Of a stretch of DNA of 42,148 nucleotides, positions 1 through 8,102 are shown one piece after another. A program made the position numbers and the translations under genes. Source of the DNA: Bacteroides sp. (GTDB lineage: Bacteria; Bacteroidota; Bacteroidia; Bacteroidales; Muribaculaceae); NCBI GenBank assembly GCA_014802045.1, contig JAAVDA010000011.1:1-42148 (forward strand). Direction: 5' to 3'. The notes beneath the pieces were generated by a model. That model was not told where the DNA came from and did not search any database. It was given only the letters and a program-made list of their open reading frames with translations. Each line of letters starts with the position of its first letter. Positions within the stretch are counted from its first letter, which is position 1.

Positions 1-423
1 ATCCTGCTTCAGTTCATTGAAATTCTTTTCAAGGGTTGAAAGGCGGTTGAGCGGCGAATTCTCTGCAATCATCTGGCGCATGGTGACGAACGCCCGCATA
101 ATGCCCATATTGATTTGTATGGCAGTCTTTGAATTGAGTACACTTGAAAGCATTGCAACGCCTAATTCGGTGAAGGCGTATGGATTTCGCCTCATGCCCA
201 TCTTGATAGAATTGGATATCACAATTTGTGATTTCCAATTTTCAGTCTCGTTATCGGTAAGCTGAAACATGAAATCCTCCGGAAACCTTTCGGCATTGCG
301 TTTCACGGCCTGATTCAATGCTCTTGTTTCTACGCCATACAATTCCGCGAGGTCACGGTCGAGCATCACCCTTTGCCCTCTTATCTCGTAAATCTTGCTT
401 TGGATGAGTTGTAATTCGTTCAT
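1..423 (-). CDS. ORF6N-domain protein (KilA-N-like), 3' end beyond the window
   Basis: The minus frame stays open from the ATG at 423-421 to the left edge, giving the first 141 residues. The N-terminus carries the ORF6N pattern: an IRGQRVMLDRDLAELYGVET block, then a stretch with NAERFPEDFMFQL and a GVAMLSSVL segment. ORF6N is a DNA-binding domain found in phages and integrated elements, so this is probably a phage- or element-encoded DNA-binding or antirepressor-like protein. Its ATG overlaps the TGA of the upstream XRE gene (ATGA), suggesting translational coupling. The family call is firm. The C-terminal half, which usually decides the role, is not visible. Confidence 0.85.
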   Translation of the reverse strand, partial: MNELQLIQSKIYEIRGQRVMLDRDLAELYGVETRALNQAVKRNAERFPEDFMFQLTDNETENWKSQIVISNSIKMGMRRNPYAFTELGVAMLSSVLNSKTAIQINMGIMRAFVTMRQMIAENSPLNRLSTLEKNFNELKQD

Positions 424-662
424 GGCTTTGCTTCAATGGTTATAGGTTTACCGCAATGGGGGCATGTAATAACACCCTCTTTGGGGGCTTCAAATAGTTC
501 TGAGACCGGCACGTCTAAGGCGGTGGCGATTTCTGTAAGACGTTCTAATGTGGGATTGCCTGATAGAGATTTTGACAAAGCCCCCTCACTTATACCCAAT
601 TTGGCGGCTAATTCTTTTGCCGTCAGATTTTTACTTTTTAGAAGTTCTTTAATCAGTATCAT
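420..662 (-). CDS. Small XRE-family HTH transcriptional regulator
   Basis: An 80-residue protein with a Cro/C1-type helix-turn-helix (about residues 5-57, with AKELAAKLGISEGALSKSLSG as recognition region) and a short tail with one CPHC motif at residues 67-70. A single CxxC might bind metal only as a dimer. It is probably a phage- or element-type repressor. It is co-transcribed with the ORF6N gene through an ATGA overlap and reads from a good promoter at 695-725. It is divergent from the gene at 842, so it may control both directions. The regulated targets are inferred only. Confidence 0.85.
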   Translation of the reverse strand: MILIKELLKSKNLTAKELAAKLGISEGALSKSLSGNPTLERLTEIATALDVPVSELFEAPKEGVITCPHCGKPITIEAKP

Positions 663-694
663 ATTTACCTTTATTCAAAGATGTTTATTTGCTG

Positions 695-725
695 CAAAAT
701 TAGCAAAAGATTTAATTAACTACAA
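695..725 (-). promoter_or_regulatory. Bacteroidota sigma-ABfr-type promoter for the XRE/ORF6N pair
   Basis: On the minus strand TTG at 725-723 is followed after exactly 20 bp by TAATTTTG at 702-695, matching the TAnnTTTG -7 consensus. The start codon of the XRE gene lies about 33 bp downstream. Confidence 0.65.
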
Positions 726-773
726 TATTCTATGGAAAAATTGAATTATAAGAAAAGAATTTAGCGAAGATTC

Positions 774-804
774 TTGCATAGTAATTTTATTATACGTAAA
801 TTTG
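774..804 (+). promoter_or_regulatory. Bacteroidota-type promoter for the SH3-like gene
   Basis: TTG at 774-776, a 20-bp spacer and TAAATTTG at 797-804. The ATG at 842 is 38 bp downstream. It is back-to-back with the XRE promoter; the two TTG elements are about 50 bp apart, a layout suited to shared control by the XRE protein. Confidence 0.65.
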
Positions 805-841
805 CAGTATTAAAGTTGAAATAAACGTAAATACAATAACA

Positions 842-1171
842 ATGAGCAAAGACAGAAAAAATCAACTGAGCGAGATTATGAGCCTTGCATGGGCTTTTGT
901 CCGCAAGAACGGCTACAGCATGAGCGAGGCGCTTAAATGCGCATGGGCAAACGTCAAACTGCGTACCCAGCTCTCAAAGCGCATAGTAGAGTTCTACTTC
1001 AAGAAAGTAGACGGCACATTGCGTCAGGCGTTCGGCACACTCATGAGCGACAGAGTGCCCCAGACAAAGGGCGCCGGCAGAAAGTCCAGCGATAGCGTGC
1101 AGACCTATTTCGACACCGAAAAAGGTGAGTGGCGCTGCTTCAAGAAGTGTAACCTCATCAAAGTAAACTGA
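842..1171 (+). CDS. SH3 beta-barrel fold (WYL_2/DUF2693-like) protein
   Basis: A 109-residue protein. The N-terminus has an amphipathic segment (SEIMSLAWAFVRKNGYSMSEALKCAWANVK), then VEFYFKKVDGTLRQAFGTLM, the strand pattern of the small SH3-like family common in Bacteroides mobile elements. The C-terminal part (YFDTEKGEWRCFKKCNL) also fits that family. Function is unknown; these proteins turn up repeatedly in conjugative and phage-like elements. It is 56 bp upstream of the S24-like gene in the same direction, probably one transcript. The family assignment is from remembered pattern, not a search. Confidence 0.7.
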   Translation: MSKDRKNQLSEIMSLAWAFVRKNGYSMSEALKCAWANVKLRTQLSKRIVEFYFKKVDGTLRQAFGTLMSDRVPQTKGAGRKSSDSVQTYFDTEKGEWRCFKKCNLIKVN

Positions 1172-1227
1172 ATCATTAACCGCGGGGCGGTGCAAAAGCC
1201 GCCCCAACAAAACCCAATCATAGAGCT

Positions 1228-1650
1228 ATGGAAACAAATTTTGCCCCGCAAGACAAAGCCCCAATCGGATTCGTCAATCTCAAAAGCCGCCACCTTTTAC
1301 CCGGTCAGCAATATTGCATCGTCCGTAACCGTGGTAATTGCATGGACTCGCCCAAGAGCCCTTTGAGAGTCGAGGATGGCAGTTATTTGCTCTTGAGATA
1401 CATTGCTGCCGACACCAAGACCCTGCGAAATAATATCGGCAGCATTGTGGCGGTAGAGACGATACAATTTGGGCTTTACACCAAACACCTCACGAGTGTA
1501 AATGCAAGTAAGCGCACCATCTCTCTCACTATGTATCGCCCTACTGAAGTAACCCTCACTTTCCGCATGGACGATATAAGGCGGGTGTATAGAGTAGAGA
1601 AAACCTTTTCGCCTGAAGAGATAAAAGTCCATACTACGCCGATCGTTTAA
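1228..1650 (+). CDS. S24/LexA-like fold protein with Cys replacing the catalytic Ser
   Basis: A 140-residue protein without a DNA-binding domain. GNCMDS (residues 36-41) sits where S24 peptidases have GDSM, followed by VEDGSYLLLR and IGSIVAVE. K86 in YTKHL lies where the catalytic Lys of the family (KRL) is expected. The C-terminal strands end in a DDIRRVYRVE segment resembling the closing strand of the fold. So the fold and Lys seem kept while Ser is Cys38. It could be a Cys-nucleophile variant or an inactive repressor-type domain. No HTH is present; the XRE gene at 420-662 might supply it in trans (inference). Alternative: an unrelated beta-rich phage protein. Confidence 0.5.
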   Translation: METNFAPQDKAPIGFVNLKSRHLLPGQQYCIVRNRGNCMDSPKSPLRVEDGSYLLLRYIAADTKTLRNNIGSIVAVETIQFGLYTKHLTSVNASKRTISLTMYRPTEVTLTFRMDDIRRVYRVEKTFSPEEIKVHTTPIV

Positions 1651-1653
1651 TCT

Positions 1654-1758
1654 GGGTTTCTGTATTGGAAACGTTTGTTTTAACCGCAGAAAACCAGGTT
1701 TCCCAAGAATTAACCCCGGTTTCCGATTCGGAAACCCCCATTTCCGAATCGGAAAAAC
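1654..1758. repeat. Five tandem 21-bp units, each a near-palindrome (iteron-like array)
   Basis: Units start at 1654, 1675, 1696, 1717 and 1738, with dyad centres at about 1664, 1685, 1706, 1727 and 1748, exactly 21 bp apart. The two cleanest cores are TTTCCGATTCGGAAA (1720-1734) and TTTCCGAATCGGAAA (1741-1755), reverse complements of each other. Other units keep GTTTC or GTTTT on the left and GGAAAC, AAAAC or TTAACC on the right. Because 21 is a multiple of 3, reading frames stay open; the minus strand reads as heptads ending in S-x-S-E-T-G. No convincing gene is called over it. Confidence 0.75.
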
Positions 1759-2049
1759 CGGGCTTCAGCGAGTCATATGTCCATTGTTGTAATTCTACCA
1801 AGTTTGCGCTCTCCACCAATAGGTGGGTAGTAGAAGCAGTCGTTTTGATCCCTCTAAAAGTGAGTTTTCTGAATTATCTGATGTGCCCTTACGCACGCAT
1901 ACGCGAGAGCACTTGATTTAATTGATTTAATTGCCCCCTCATACTCTAAAGTAGACAAAAGTAGACCTACAAAAGAGCAGCCGTAAAGATGTAGGCAGCC
2001 TCATTAAACTCTCAGTAGGTAGTCAAATGGTAGTCAAAAAGCGGTAATA
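1759..2049. other. Gene-poor stretch with paired GTAGWC repeats; possible integrase arm sites or attachment region
   Basis: I see no credible coding sequence from the end of the S24-like gene to the terminator. Besides the 21-bp array this stretch holds GTAGAC at 1951-1956 and 1961-1966 (10 bp apart) and GTAGTC at 2019-2024 and 2030-2035 (11 bp apart). Pairs of short same-face repeats next to a tRNA 3' end resemble arm-type sites of tyrosine recombinases. No integrase gene is visible in the window, so this is an inference from layout. Confidence 0.35.
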
Positions 2050-2052
2050 AAA

Positions 2053-2091
2053 AAGCCCCACCTTATTGATTGTCAATAAGGTGGGGCTTTG
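2053..2091. terminator. Strong bidirectional Rho-independent terminator
   Basis: A perfect 18-bp stem (AAAGCCCCACCTTATTGA and its complement) around a 3-nt TTG loop, with A/T runs on both sides, lies just beyond the 3' end of the tRNA-Gln gene. It can end transcription from either strand. Confidence 0.85.
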
Positions 2092-2097
2092 CTAAAG

Positions 2098-2168
2098 TTG
2101 TCTCACCAGGATTCGAACCTGGACAAGCAGAACCAAAAACTGCTGTGCTACCATTACACCATGAGACA
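2098..2168 (-). tRNA. tRNA-Gln (anticodon UUG)
   Basis: The minus strand folds with a perfect 7-bp acceptor stem (TGTCTCA/TGAGACA), a TCCAGGTTCGAATCCTGG T-arm and an anticodon loop TTTTGGT giving anticodon TTG. The anticodon stem has one T-T pair at its loop end. The discriminator base is A, and no CCA is encoded. The 3' end faces the mobile-element-like segment at 1-2050, the usual position of an integration target. Confidence 0.93.
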
Positions 2169-2230
2169 ATCCTCAAAGACCCAAGAGGCGCAATGCCTCC
2201 TAAAGTCGTTGCAAAGTTAGTGCTTTTTCG

Positions 2231-3523
2231 TTATTCGGCAATAAGAAGAGTGTAGTTTTTTTTGCCGCGTTGCACAAGAAGATATTTCTCCTGAAGCAGA
2301 TTCGAGGTATCGATGGTCTGGTATGGGTCTGCCACTTTCTCTTTATTAACCGACAGACCACCCTGTTGGGTGAGCTTGCGCATCTCTCCCTTTGAGCTGA
2401 ACACGGGAGCCATATCCGTAAGAAGGTCCACGAGTTTTACTCCTTCGGCAAATGCGGCTGCGGGCACACGATGCTGAGGCACACCTTCCATCACCTGAAG
2501 CAGTGTCTGCTCGTCGATGCGGCGGAGAGCTTCGCCGGCTTTGTTGCTGAAAAGTATCTGGGATGCTTCCACTGCCTGCTCGTAGTCTTCGAGTGAGTGG
2601 ACCATCACAGTGAGTTCGCGGGCAAGACGCTTCTGGAGCGGGCGAGCGCCCGGATCGGCTGTCTGCTGAGCCACGAGTTCTTCGATTTCCTCTTTTGTCA
2701 GCTCGGTGAAAATCTTTATATATTTCTCTGCATCGGCATCTGACACATTGAGCCAGAACTGGTAGAACTTATAAGGAGAGGTGTAGCGGGGATCGAGCCA
2801 CACATTGCCGCTCTCTGTCTTGCCGAATTTACCGCCGTCGGCCTTTGTGATGAGGGGGCAGGTGAGTGCAAATGCCTCACCGCCGGTGGTGCGGCGTATC
2901 AGTTCAGTGCCGGTGGTTATATTGCCCCACTGGTCGGAGCCTCCGAGCTGCAGGCGGCAGTTTTTCTCATTATATAGGTTGAGGAAGTCATAGCCCTGCA
3001 CGAGCTGATAGGAGAACTCGGTAAACGACATTCCCTGCTGGCTCTCGCCCGATAGGCGCTTTTTCACAGAGTCTTTTGCCATCATATAGTTGACAGTGAT
3101 ATGCTTGCCCACATCGCGGATGAAGTCGAGAAATGAAAAGCGGCTCATCCAGTCGTAGTTGTTGACCATCTCTGCGGCATTAGGTGCGTCGGAGTCAAAG
3201 TCAAGGAATTTGGCAAGCTGTCGCTTGATTGCTTCCTGATTGTGGCGCAGAGTCTGTTCGTCGAGCAGTTTTCGTTCCTGCGATTTCATTGAGGGGTCGC
3301 CGATCATGCCGGTTGCACCTCCCACAAGGGCGATAGGTTTATGCCCCGAACGCTGGAAGTGTTTGAGCATCATCACTCCTACGAGGTGTCCAATATGCAG
3401 AGAGTCGGCCGTGGGGTCAATTCCGAGATAGGCTGTGGTCATCTCTTTGGCGAGCTGTTCTTCTGTGCCGGGCATCATCTGGTGGATCATTCCGCGCCAG
3501 GTGAGTTCTTCTATGAAGTTCAT
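2231..3523 (-). CDS. tyrS: Tyrosyl-tRNA synthetase
   Basis: Charges tRNA-Tyr with tyrosine in the cytoplasm using ATP. The 430 residues match the usual bacterial length. Class I signatures are visible: HIGH at 43-46 in the Rossmann fold, GGSDQWG at 194-200, and KFGKT at 232-236 replacing KMSKS as is normal for bacterial TyrRS. The C-terminus (about 360-430) is an S4-like RNA-binding domain containing [10 protein letters not shown]. The gene follows rarA by 35 bp in the same direction. A TAACTTTG element at 3561-3554 (minus) could be a -7 box for tyrS alone, but no TTG is correctly spaced. The tRNA-Gln gene lies just downstream. Confidence 0.97.
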   Translation of the reverse strand: MNFIEELTWRGMIHQMMPGTEEQLAKEMTTAYLGIDPTADSLHIGHLVGVMMLKHFQRSGHKPIALVGGATGMIGDPSMKSQERKLLDEQTLRHNQEAIKRQLAKFLDFDSDAPNAAEMVNNYDWMSRFSFLDFIRDVGKHITVNYMMAKDSVKKRLSGESQQGMSFTEFSYQLVQGYDFLNLYNEKNCRLQLGGSDQWGNITTGTELIRRTTGGEAFALTCPLITKADGGKFGKTESGNVWLDPRYTSPYKFYQFWLNVSDADAEKYIKIFTELTKEEIEELVAQQTADPGARPLQKRLARELTVMVHSLEDYEQAVEASQILFSNKAGEALRRIDEQTLLQVMEGVPQHRVPAAAFAEGVKLVDLLTDMAPVFSSKGEMRKLTQQGGLSVNKEKVADPYQTIDTSNLLQEKYLLVQRGKKNYTLLIAE

Positions 3524-3558
3524 TTACGGTTGGATTAGATGTATATTATGCCGCAAAG

Positions 3559-4848
3559 TTACGATTTTTTTTCGGATTCCGAGTGCCAGCGTTCATGTTG
3601 GAGCTGTGCGGCGCGCATTTCGGCAGGATTGTCGGCGGGATGCCAGAAGGTGGGATGTCCGAGCTCCTCGGGCATGAATTGCTGCACTACGAAGTGGCCC
3701 GGATAGTCGTGGGCATATTTATAGTCGGCTCCATATCCCATCTTTTTCATGAGTGTTGTCGGTGCGTTGCGCAGATGGAGAGGCACAGGTCTGTTGCCGG
3801 TGTCGCGCACACACTGGAGAGCGCTGTTGATAGCCATATACGCTGAATTGCTTTTCGGTGAAGTGGCGAGATAGACCGTACACTCTGCCAATGGTATTCT
3901 CCCCTCAGGCCAGCCGATTTTGTGGATGGCATCGAAGGTGGCGTTGGCAAGCAGCAGTGCGTTGGGGTTGGCCAGTCCGATATCCTCGGCAGCAAGAATC
4001 AGCAGTCGCCGGGCTATGAATTCAGGCTCTTCTCCTCCCTCGATCATGCGTGCGAGCCAATAGACTGCGGCATCAGGGTCGCTTCCCCTCACGCTTTTGA
4101 TAAATGCCGAAATAATGTCATAGTGCATCTCGCCGTTCTTGTCATATGCGGCAGGATTGCGCTGCAGGCGCTGTGTCACAGTCTCCGAGTCTATCACTAT
4201 CGGGGCTTCCGGGGGAGTGGACTGTTCAAGGAGGTCAAGGATGTTGAGCAGTTTGCGGGCATCGCCCCCTGCAAATCTAAACAGAGCGTCAGTGTCGGCC
4301 ACTGTCACTTTACGCTGCGAAAGCACCGGGTCGGCTGTAAGGGCACGGTCAAGAAGCTGGTGGAGTTCGGCAGAGTCGAGAGGGTTGAGAGTATATACCT
4401 GAGCTCTCGAAAGGAGCGGGCGAATCACCTCGAACGACGGATTTTCAGTAGTGGCTCCAATGAGGGTCACGGTTCCGTTTTCCACCGCTCCAAGCAATGA
4501 ATCCTGCTGAGATTTGTTGAAGCGGTGTATTTCATCAATAAACAGAATCGGTCTGGCAGTGGCAAACATGCTTGATGCTTCTTTCGCGCATCTGTCGAGC
4601 ACCTCTCTCACATCCTTCACTCCCGAATGGACTGCGCTGAGTGTGAAAAAAGGAGCCTTGATTGTGTTTGCCACAATTCTTGCCAGTGTGGTTTTCCCGA
4701 CTCCGGGAGGACCCCATAATATAAAGGAGGCGATATGGCCGGTCTCTATCATGCGACGGATTATTGAACCGGGCCCAACGAGGTGGGTCTGGCCTATGTA
4801 TTCTTCCAGACTGTGCGGCCGGAGGCGTTCGGCAAGGGGTAATTGCAT
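3559..4848 (-). CDS. rarA: Replication-associated recombination protein A (RarA/MgsA AAA+ ATPase)
   Basis: A clamp-loader-like AAA+ ATPase acting at stalled replication forks. Visible features: N-terminal PLAERLRPHSLEEYIGQ box typical of RarA/WRNIP1, Walker A GPPGVGKT at 46-53, Walker B ILFIDEIHRF at 101-110, sensor-1 region TLIGATTENPSF, and the C-terminal tetramerisation part containing AEDIGLANP and YKYAHDYPGH. The 429 residues are the usual size. It is probably the first gene of a rarA-tyrS transcript. A TACTTTTG box lies upstream at 4884-4877 without a well-placed TTG. Confidence 0.95.
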   Translation of the reverse strand: MQLPLAERLRPHSLEEYIGQTHLVGPGSIIRRMIETGHIASFILWGPPGVGKTTLARIVANTIKAPFFTLSAVHSGVKDVREVLDRCAKEASSMFATARPILFIDEIHRFNKSQQDSLLGAVENGTVTLIGATTENPSFEVIRPLLSRAQVYTLNPLDSAELHQLLDRALTADPVLSQRKVTVADTDALFRFAGGDARKLLNILDLLEQSTPPEAPIVIDSETVTQRLQRNPAAYDKNGEMHYDIISAFIKSVRGSDPDAAVYWLARMIEGGEEPEFIARRLLILAAEDIGLANPNALLLANATFDAIHKIGWPEGRIPLAECTVYLATSPKSNSAYMAINSALQCVRDTGNRPVPLHLRNAPTTLMKKMGYGADYKYAHDYPGHFVVQQFMPEELGHPTFWHPADNPAEMRAAQLQHERWHSESEKKS

Positions 4849-5035
4849 TGCGGGTGTTGTGTGTTTGGTTTGATTACAAAAGTAAGAAAAAAGAGTGAAT
4901 TTCGGTGTTAACAGAGTTTAATGTGCTCCACTGTGGGGCTGGATTGAAAAAATTTGTCTATCTTTACCCCGCGAAGTGAAAGAATGTCCGATTCGGGCGA
5001 ACTTTAATCAGACGCGTGTGTTAATTTTATAAAAG

Positions 5036-5052
5036 CCCGGATATAATCCGGG
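5036..5052 (+). other. Leader hairpin upstream of the small membrane protein
   Basis: CCCGGAT-ATA-ATCCGGG forms a perfect 7-bp stem 42 bp before the ATG at 5095. There is no T-run, so it is more likely a 5' UTR structure than a terminator. The role is unknown. Confidence 0.45.
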
Positions 5053-5094
5053 TAGTAAAAGAAAATAAATTAACACTAATAAAATATTAGAATT

Positions 5095-5325
5095 ATGAGC
5101 AGCGACAATATCGGCACTCCGAAAGCCATGCGAAACATTTTCGGCATCATCATGATCATCGTCTATATAGGCATGGGTGTGCTATTCTTCACCGGTTTCT
5201 TTGCCCCTCTCTACGGTAGCTGGACTTGGCTCCGCTGGGTGGCCGGCTCAATCTTCGTGGTCTACGGAATCTGGCGTGCCTACCGTCAGTTTGCCGGAGT
5301 AGACAGCACTACCGGGCGCGACTGA
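5095..5325 (+). CDS. Small two-TM membrane protein of unknown function
   Basis: A 76-residue protein with two predicted membrane segments (about residues 14-37, GIIMIIVYIGMGVLFFTGFF, and 46-62, RWVAGSIFVVYGIWRAY) separated by a short aromatic loop. The N-terminus is polar and the C-terminus is charged. I do not recognise a named family. It precedes a PstS-like lipoprotein and a TPR protein by about 75 bp in the same direction, with a small hairpin (TCCCGC-GATAA-GCGGGA, 5344-5360) between. In Bacteroidota such genes usually sit with ExbB/ExbD/TonB systems, but here the upstream neighbour is rarA, so the set appears detached. The role is not assignable. Confidence 0.75.
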   Translation: MSSDNIGTPKAMRNIFGIIMIIVYIGMGVLFFTGFFAPLYGSWTWLRWVAGSIFVVYGIWRAYRQFAGVDSTTGRD

Positions 5326-5400
5326 TAATGCCGCACTCATCTTTCCCGCGATAAGCGGGAGCGTGTATCAAACATGTTCTAAACCTTGAGCTTTTTGCAT

Positions 5401-6384
5401 ATGACACAACGCTCTATACTCTCATTGGCCGCCGGCGCGATAGTTCTCGCCGGTGTGGCTTTATGTTCGTGTGACAAGAAAGTGGAAAGCACATCCACTT
5501 CAGGTATCGCCACTCTCGTGTGCGATGCAAGTTTTGAAAATATTATGGCCCAGGAGATAGATGTGTTCGAATACATCTACCCCAATGCAAGCATCATGCC
5601 GCTCTACACTGACCAGAATGCGGCGATAGACTCGCTGCTCGACTTCAAGACCAAGACTATCGTGGTGACCCGTGCGCTCACTCAGAAGGAGGTTGACTAC
5701 CTGAAGTCAAACAAAAAGCAGGTGCGTCAGAGTCAGATTGCCGTAGACGCTCTCGCGCTTATCGTCAATCCGGCCAACAATGTTGAGATTCTTTCCAAGC
5801 CGGAGATTGCCGAGATACTTTCTGGCAAGATTACCGAATGGAATCAGGTGGTGCCCGGCAATAATCATCTCGGCAAAATCGAGGTGGTGTTTGACCATCA
5901 GGGTTCGAGCACGGTGCAGTATATGCGCGACTCTCTGCTCGCAGGCGGTGAGTTTGGTCCGAATGTCTATGCCCAGAAGAGCCCTCAGGCAGTGTTTGAT
6001 GCTGTGGCTGCCAATAAAAATGCGGTGGGCATCATCGGTGTGAGCTGGATAAGCCGTGACCTTTCCACCCGTGAGCTCTCGCGTGAAGACTTTGCCAAAG
6101 CGGTTGAACGCAACGACACCACCGATATCTCTTTCGACAATCAGGTGAAAGTGCTTAAGGTGCGTGGCAATAACGAAGTGACAGCCTACCAGCCTTATCA
6201 GTATTATATATATAACGGCAGCTATCCACTCTATCGCCAGATATATATGATTACTACTGCTCCCGGCGGAAGCATCGGCCATGGGTTCTACACTTTTGTC
6301 ACCGGATTTCAGGGACAGAAGATTATGCTCACCACCGGTGTGCTCCCCAAGGTGGTTCAGCCCACTATGGTTCAGATCAACTGA
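5401..6384 (+). CDS. PstS-like phosphate-binding-superfamily lipoprotein
   Basis: A 327-residue periplasmic solute-binding-fold protein. The N-terminus is a lipoprotein signal with LCSC lipobox (lipid Cys24). The body follows the PBP_like/PstS pattern: a TLVCDASFENIM opening strand, KPEIAEILSGKITEWN near the middle, and a DHQGSST loop reminiscent of the phosphate-binding GSGT. I chose the ATG at 5401 because it gives a clean signal peptide; an in-frame TTG at 5386 would add five residues. The TPR gene follows by 67 bp. In Bacteroidota this pair usually accompanies TonB-energising genes. No pstCAB or phoU is present, so classical phosphate import is doubtful. Confidence 0.85.
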   Translation: MTQRSILSLAAGAIVLAGVALCSCDKKVESTSTSGIATLVCDASFENIMAQEIDVFEYIYPNASIMPLYTDQNAAIDSLLDFKTKTIVVTRALTQKEVDYLKSNKKQVRQSQIAVDALALIVNPANNVEILSKPEIAEILSGKITEWNQVVPGNNHLGKIEVVFDHQGSSTVQYMRDSLLAGGEFGPNVYAQKSPQAVFDAVAANKNAVGIIGVSWISRDLSTRELSREDFAKAVERNDTTDISFDNQVKVLKVRGNNEVTAYQPYQYYIYNGSYPLYRQIYMITTAPGGSIGHGFYTFVTGFQGQKIMLTTGVLPKVVQPTMVQIN

Positions 6385-6451
6385 TTCTTATCATTTGAAA
6401 ATCTGCTAAATCGCTGACTAAATAATCTATAATCCAATAATAAACCAAGTC

Positions 6452-8074
6452 ATGAAACTGAAATTTTTATCTGCCCTGCTCCTCGGAGGCTGTCTTTGCG
6501 CTTCCGCTCAGGGAGGGTACCAGGATGGCGTGGACAACTACAACGCCGGTCGTCTCGACGTGGCCAAGACCATTCTGGAAAACACCATCAACAATCCCAG
6601 CACCGACAAAGCCGTGAGCTACTACTATCTCGGCTCTATAGATTTCAAGGAAGGAAATCTCAGCGGCGCGAAGGAAAACTTTGACAAGGGTGTGGCTGCC
6701 AACGCTACATTCGGCATGAACTATATCGGTCTTGGCGAAGTGGCTCTCAAGCAGGGCAACAAGGGCGCTGCCGAAGGATTCTTCAAGCAGGCTCTCGCTA
6801 CCGACAAGAAGAATACCGCTCTCGTGGCCGAAGTGGCTCGTGCATATTACAATGTTGACCCCGTGGCCTACGACAAAGAGATTCAGAAAAATCTTGAGAA
6901 GGCTCGCAAGGACTCCAAAAACACAGAGAGCGCCGTGTTCCTTCTTCAGGGTGATATGAAGGCTGCCACCGACCCGGGTGAGGCTGCCGGTCTCTATGAA
7001 GTGGCAATCGAGCAGTCAAAAGCCAAAGGAATCGTAAACCGCGAAGCCTACGTGAAGTATGCCAACACCTACTTCCGTGTCGCTCCCAAGTTTGCTATCC
7101 AGAAGCTTGAAGAGCTCAATGAGCTTGAGCCCAATTCCGCTCTCGCTCAGCGCGAACTCGCCGAGAAATACTATGACAACAACCAGTTTGGAAGCGCCTG
7201 CATCCAGTATGGCAAGTATATGGCCAACCCCAACCACTTCCAGAAAGACGAGCAGCGCTATGCCGGTCTTCTTTTCTCGGCCAAAGAATATGACAAGTCT
7301 ATCGAGATTGCCAACAAAGTGCTTGCAAAAGACCCGGACAACGAGTATATGTATCGTGTGCTGATGCTCAACAAGAATGCACAGCAGGATTATGCCGGTG
7401 CTGAAGAGGCCGGTCGCCGTCTGTTCTCCGACCCCAAGGCAAACAAAATCTCTAACGACTACATTCTCTATGGTGAGGCTCTCGCAAACCAGGGTAAGGT
7501 TGACGAGGCTGTAGTGATCTATGAGAAGGCTATCGAACTCAATCCTGATAAGCCCGAGATTCTCAACGATCTCAGCGCTGTGTATGAGAAAGCCGGAATG
7601 AACGACAAGGCTGTCGAGACCATGAAGCGCTATCTCGATACCGGTGCCGGCTCTACCAACGATATCGTCAACATGGCCCGTCGCTACAGTGGGCTTGCCC
7701 GCAGCCTTGAAAAAGGTACTCCCGAGCGTGCCGCCGCAGCCGACGAAGGCGTGAAATATATTGATATGGCTATTGCCAAGGTGCCCAACAACGGTACTGT
7801 TTACCGTATCAAGGGTGAGATTCTTCTTGCCAAGAACGATGATAATCCTTCTGAAGAGATGGCTGCCGCATATGAAAAGATGCTTGAGCTCTTCAATGCA
7901 GATCCCGCCAACCGTGAGAAGTATGCTTCTTCTTATCGTGCCGCTGACTATCTGCTCGGTATCTACTACTACGACAAGGACAAGAATAAAGCCCGCACTT
8001 ATATCAACGACTACCTCACATTCAGCCCCGATGACGAGAAGGCCAAGGCGCTCCTCGATTCACTCGGCGAATAA
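6452..8074 (+). CDS. Secreted tetratricopeptide-repeat protein
   Basis: A 540-residue protein with an N-terminal signal peptide (hydrophobic LKFLSALLLGGCLCASAQG, probable cleavage after ASA). The rest is a solenoid of TPR units, for example VSYYYLGSIDFKEGN, AVVIYEKAIELNPDKPEILNDLSAVYEKAG and KALLDSLGE at the end. TPRs mediate protein contacts, so this is probably a periplasmic scaffold working with the PstS-like protein just upstream. The ATG at 6452 gives the signal peptide. A strong terminator at 8103-8144 ends the transcript. A specific partner cannot be named. Confidence 0.88.
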   Translation: MKLKFLSALLLGGCLCASAQGGYQDGVDNYNAGRLDVAKTILENTINNPSTDKAVSYYYLGSIDFKEGNLSGAKENFDKGVAANATFGMNYIGLGEVALKQGNKGAAEGFFKQALATDKKNTALVAEVARAYYNVDPVAYDKEIQKNLEKARKDSKNTESAVFLLQGDMKAATDPGEAAGLYEVAIEQSKAKGIVNREAYVKYANTYFRVAPKFAIQKLEELNELEPNSALAQRELAEKYYDNNQFGSACIQYGKYMANPNHFQKDEQRYAGLLFSAKEYDKSIEIANKVLAKDPDNEYMYRVLMLNKNAQQDYAGAEEAGRRLFSDPKANKISNDYILYGEALANQGKVDEAVVIYEKAIELNPDKPEILNDLSAVYEKAGMNDKAVETMKRYLDTGAGSTNDIVNMARRYSGLARSLEKGTPERAAAADEGVKYIDMAIAKVPNNGTVYRIKGEILLAKNDDNPSEEMAAAYEKMLELFNADPANREKYASSYRAADYLLGIYYYDKDKNKARTYINDYLTFSPDDEKAKALLDSLGE

Positions 8075-8102
8075 TCAGAGAGTATAAAATCTTCAAAAAA
8101 AA

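Noticed and set aside
49-57. RAGVNA-type variant GRTDAGVNA in TruA noted (gene at 13115-13867, residues 49-57) as possible inactivation
   Set aside because: The catalytic Asp52 is kept and only the His-to-Asn position differs; I see no reason to call it inactive. The coordinates given here are residue numbers.
1654-1758. Possible CRISPR array
   Set aside because: Units abut without spacers and are palindromic; no cas gene is near.
1634-1916. Open frames on both strands across the 21-bp array (61 and 83 codons)
   Set aside because: They are open mainly because the repeat length is a multiple of 3. Neither has other support, so I call a repeat, not a gene.
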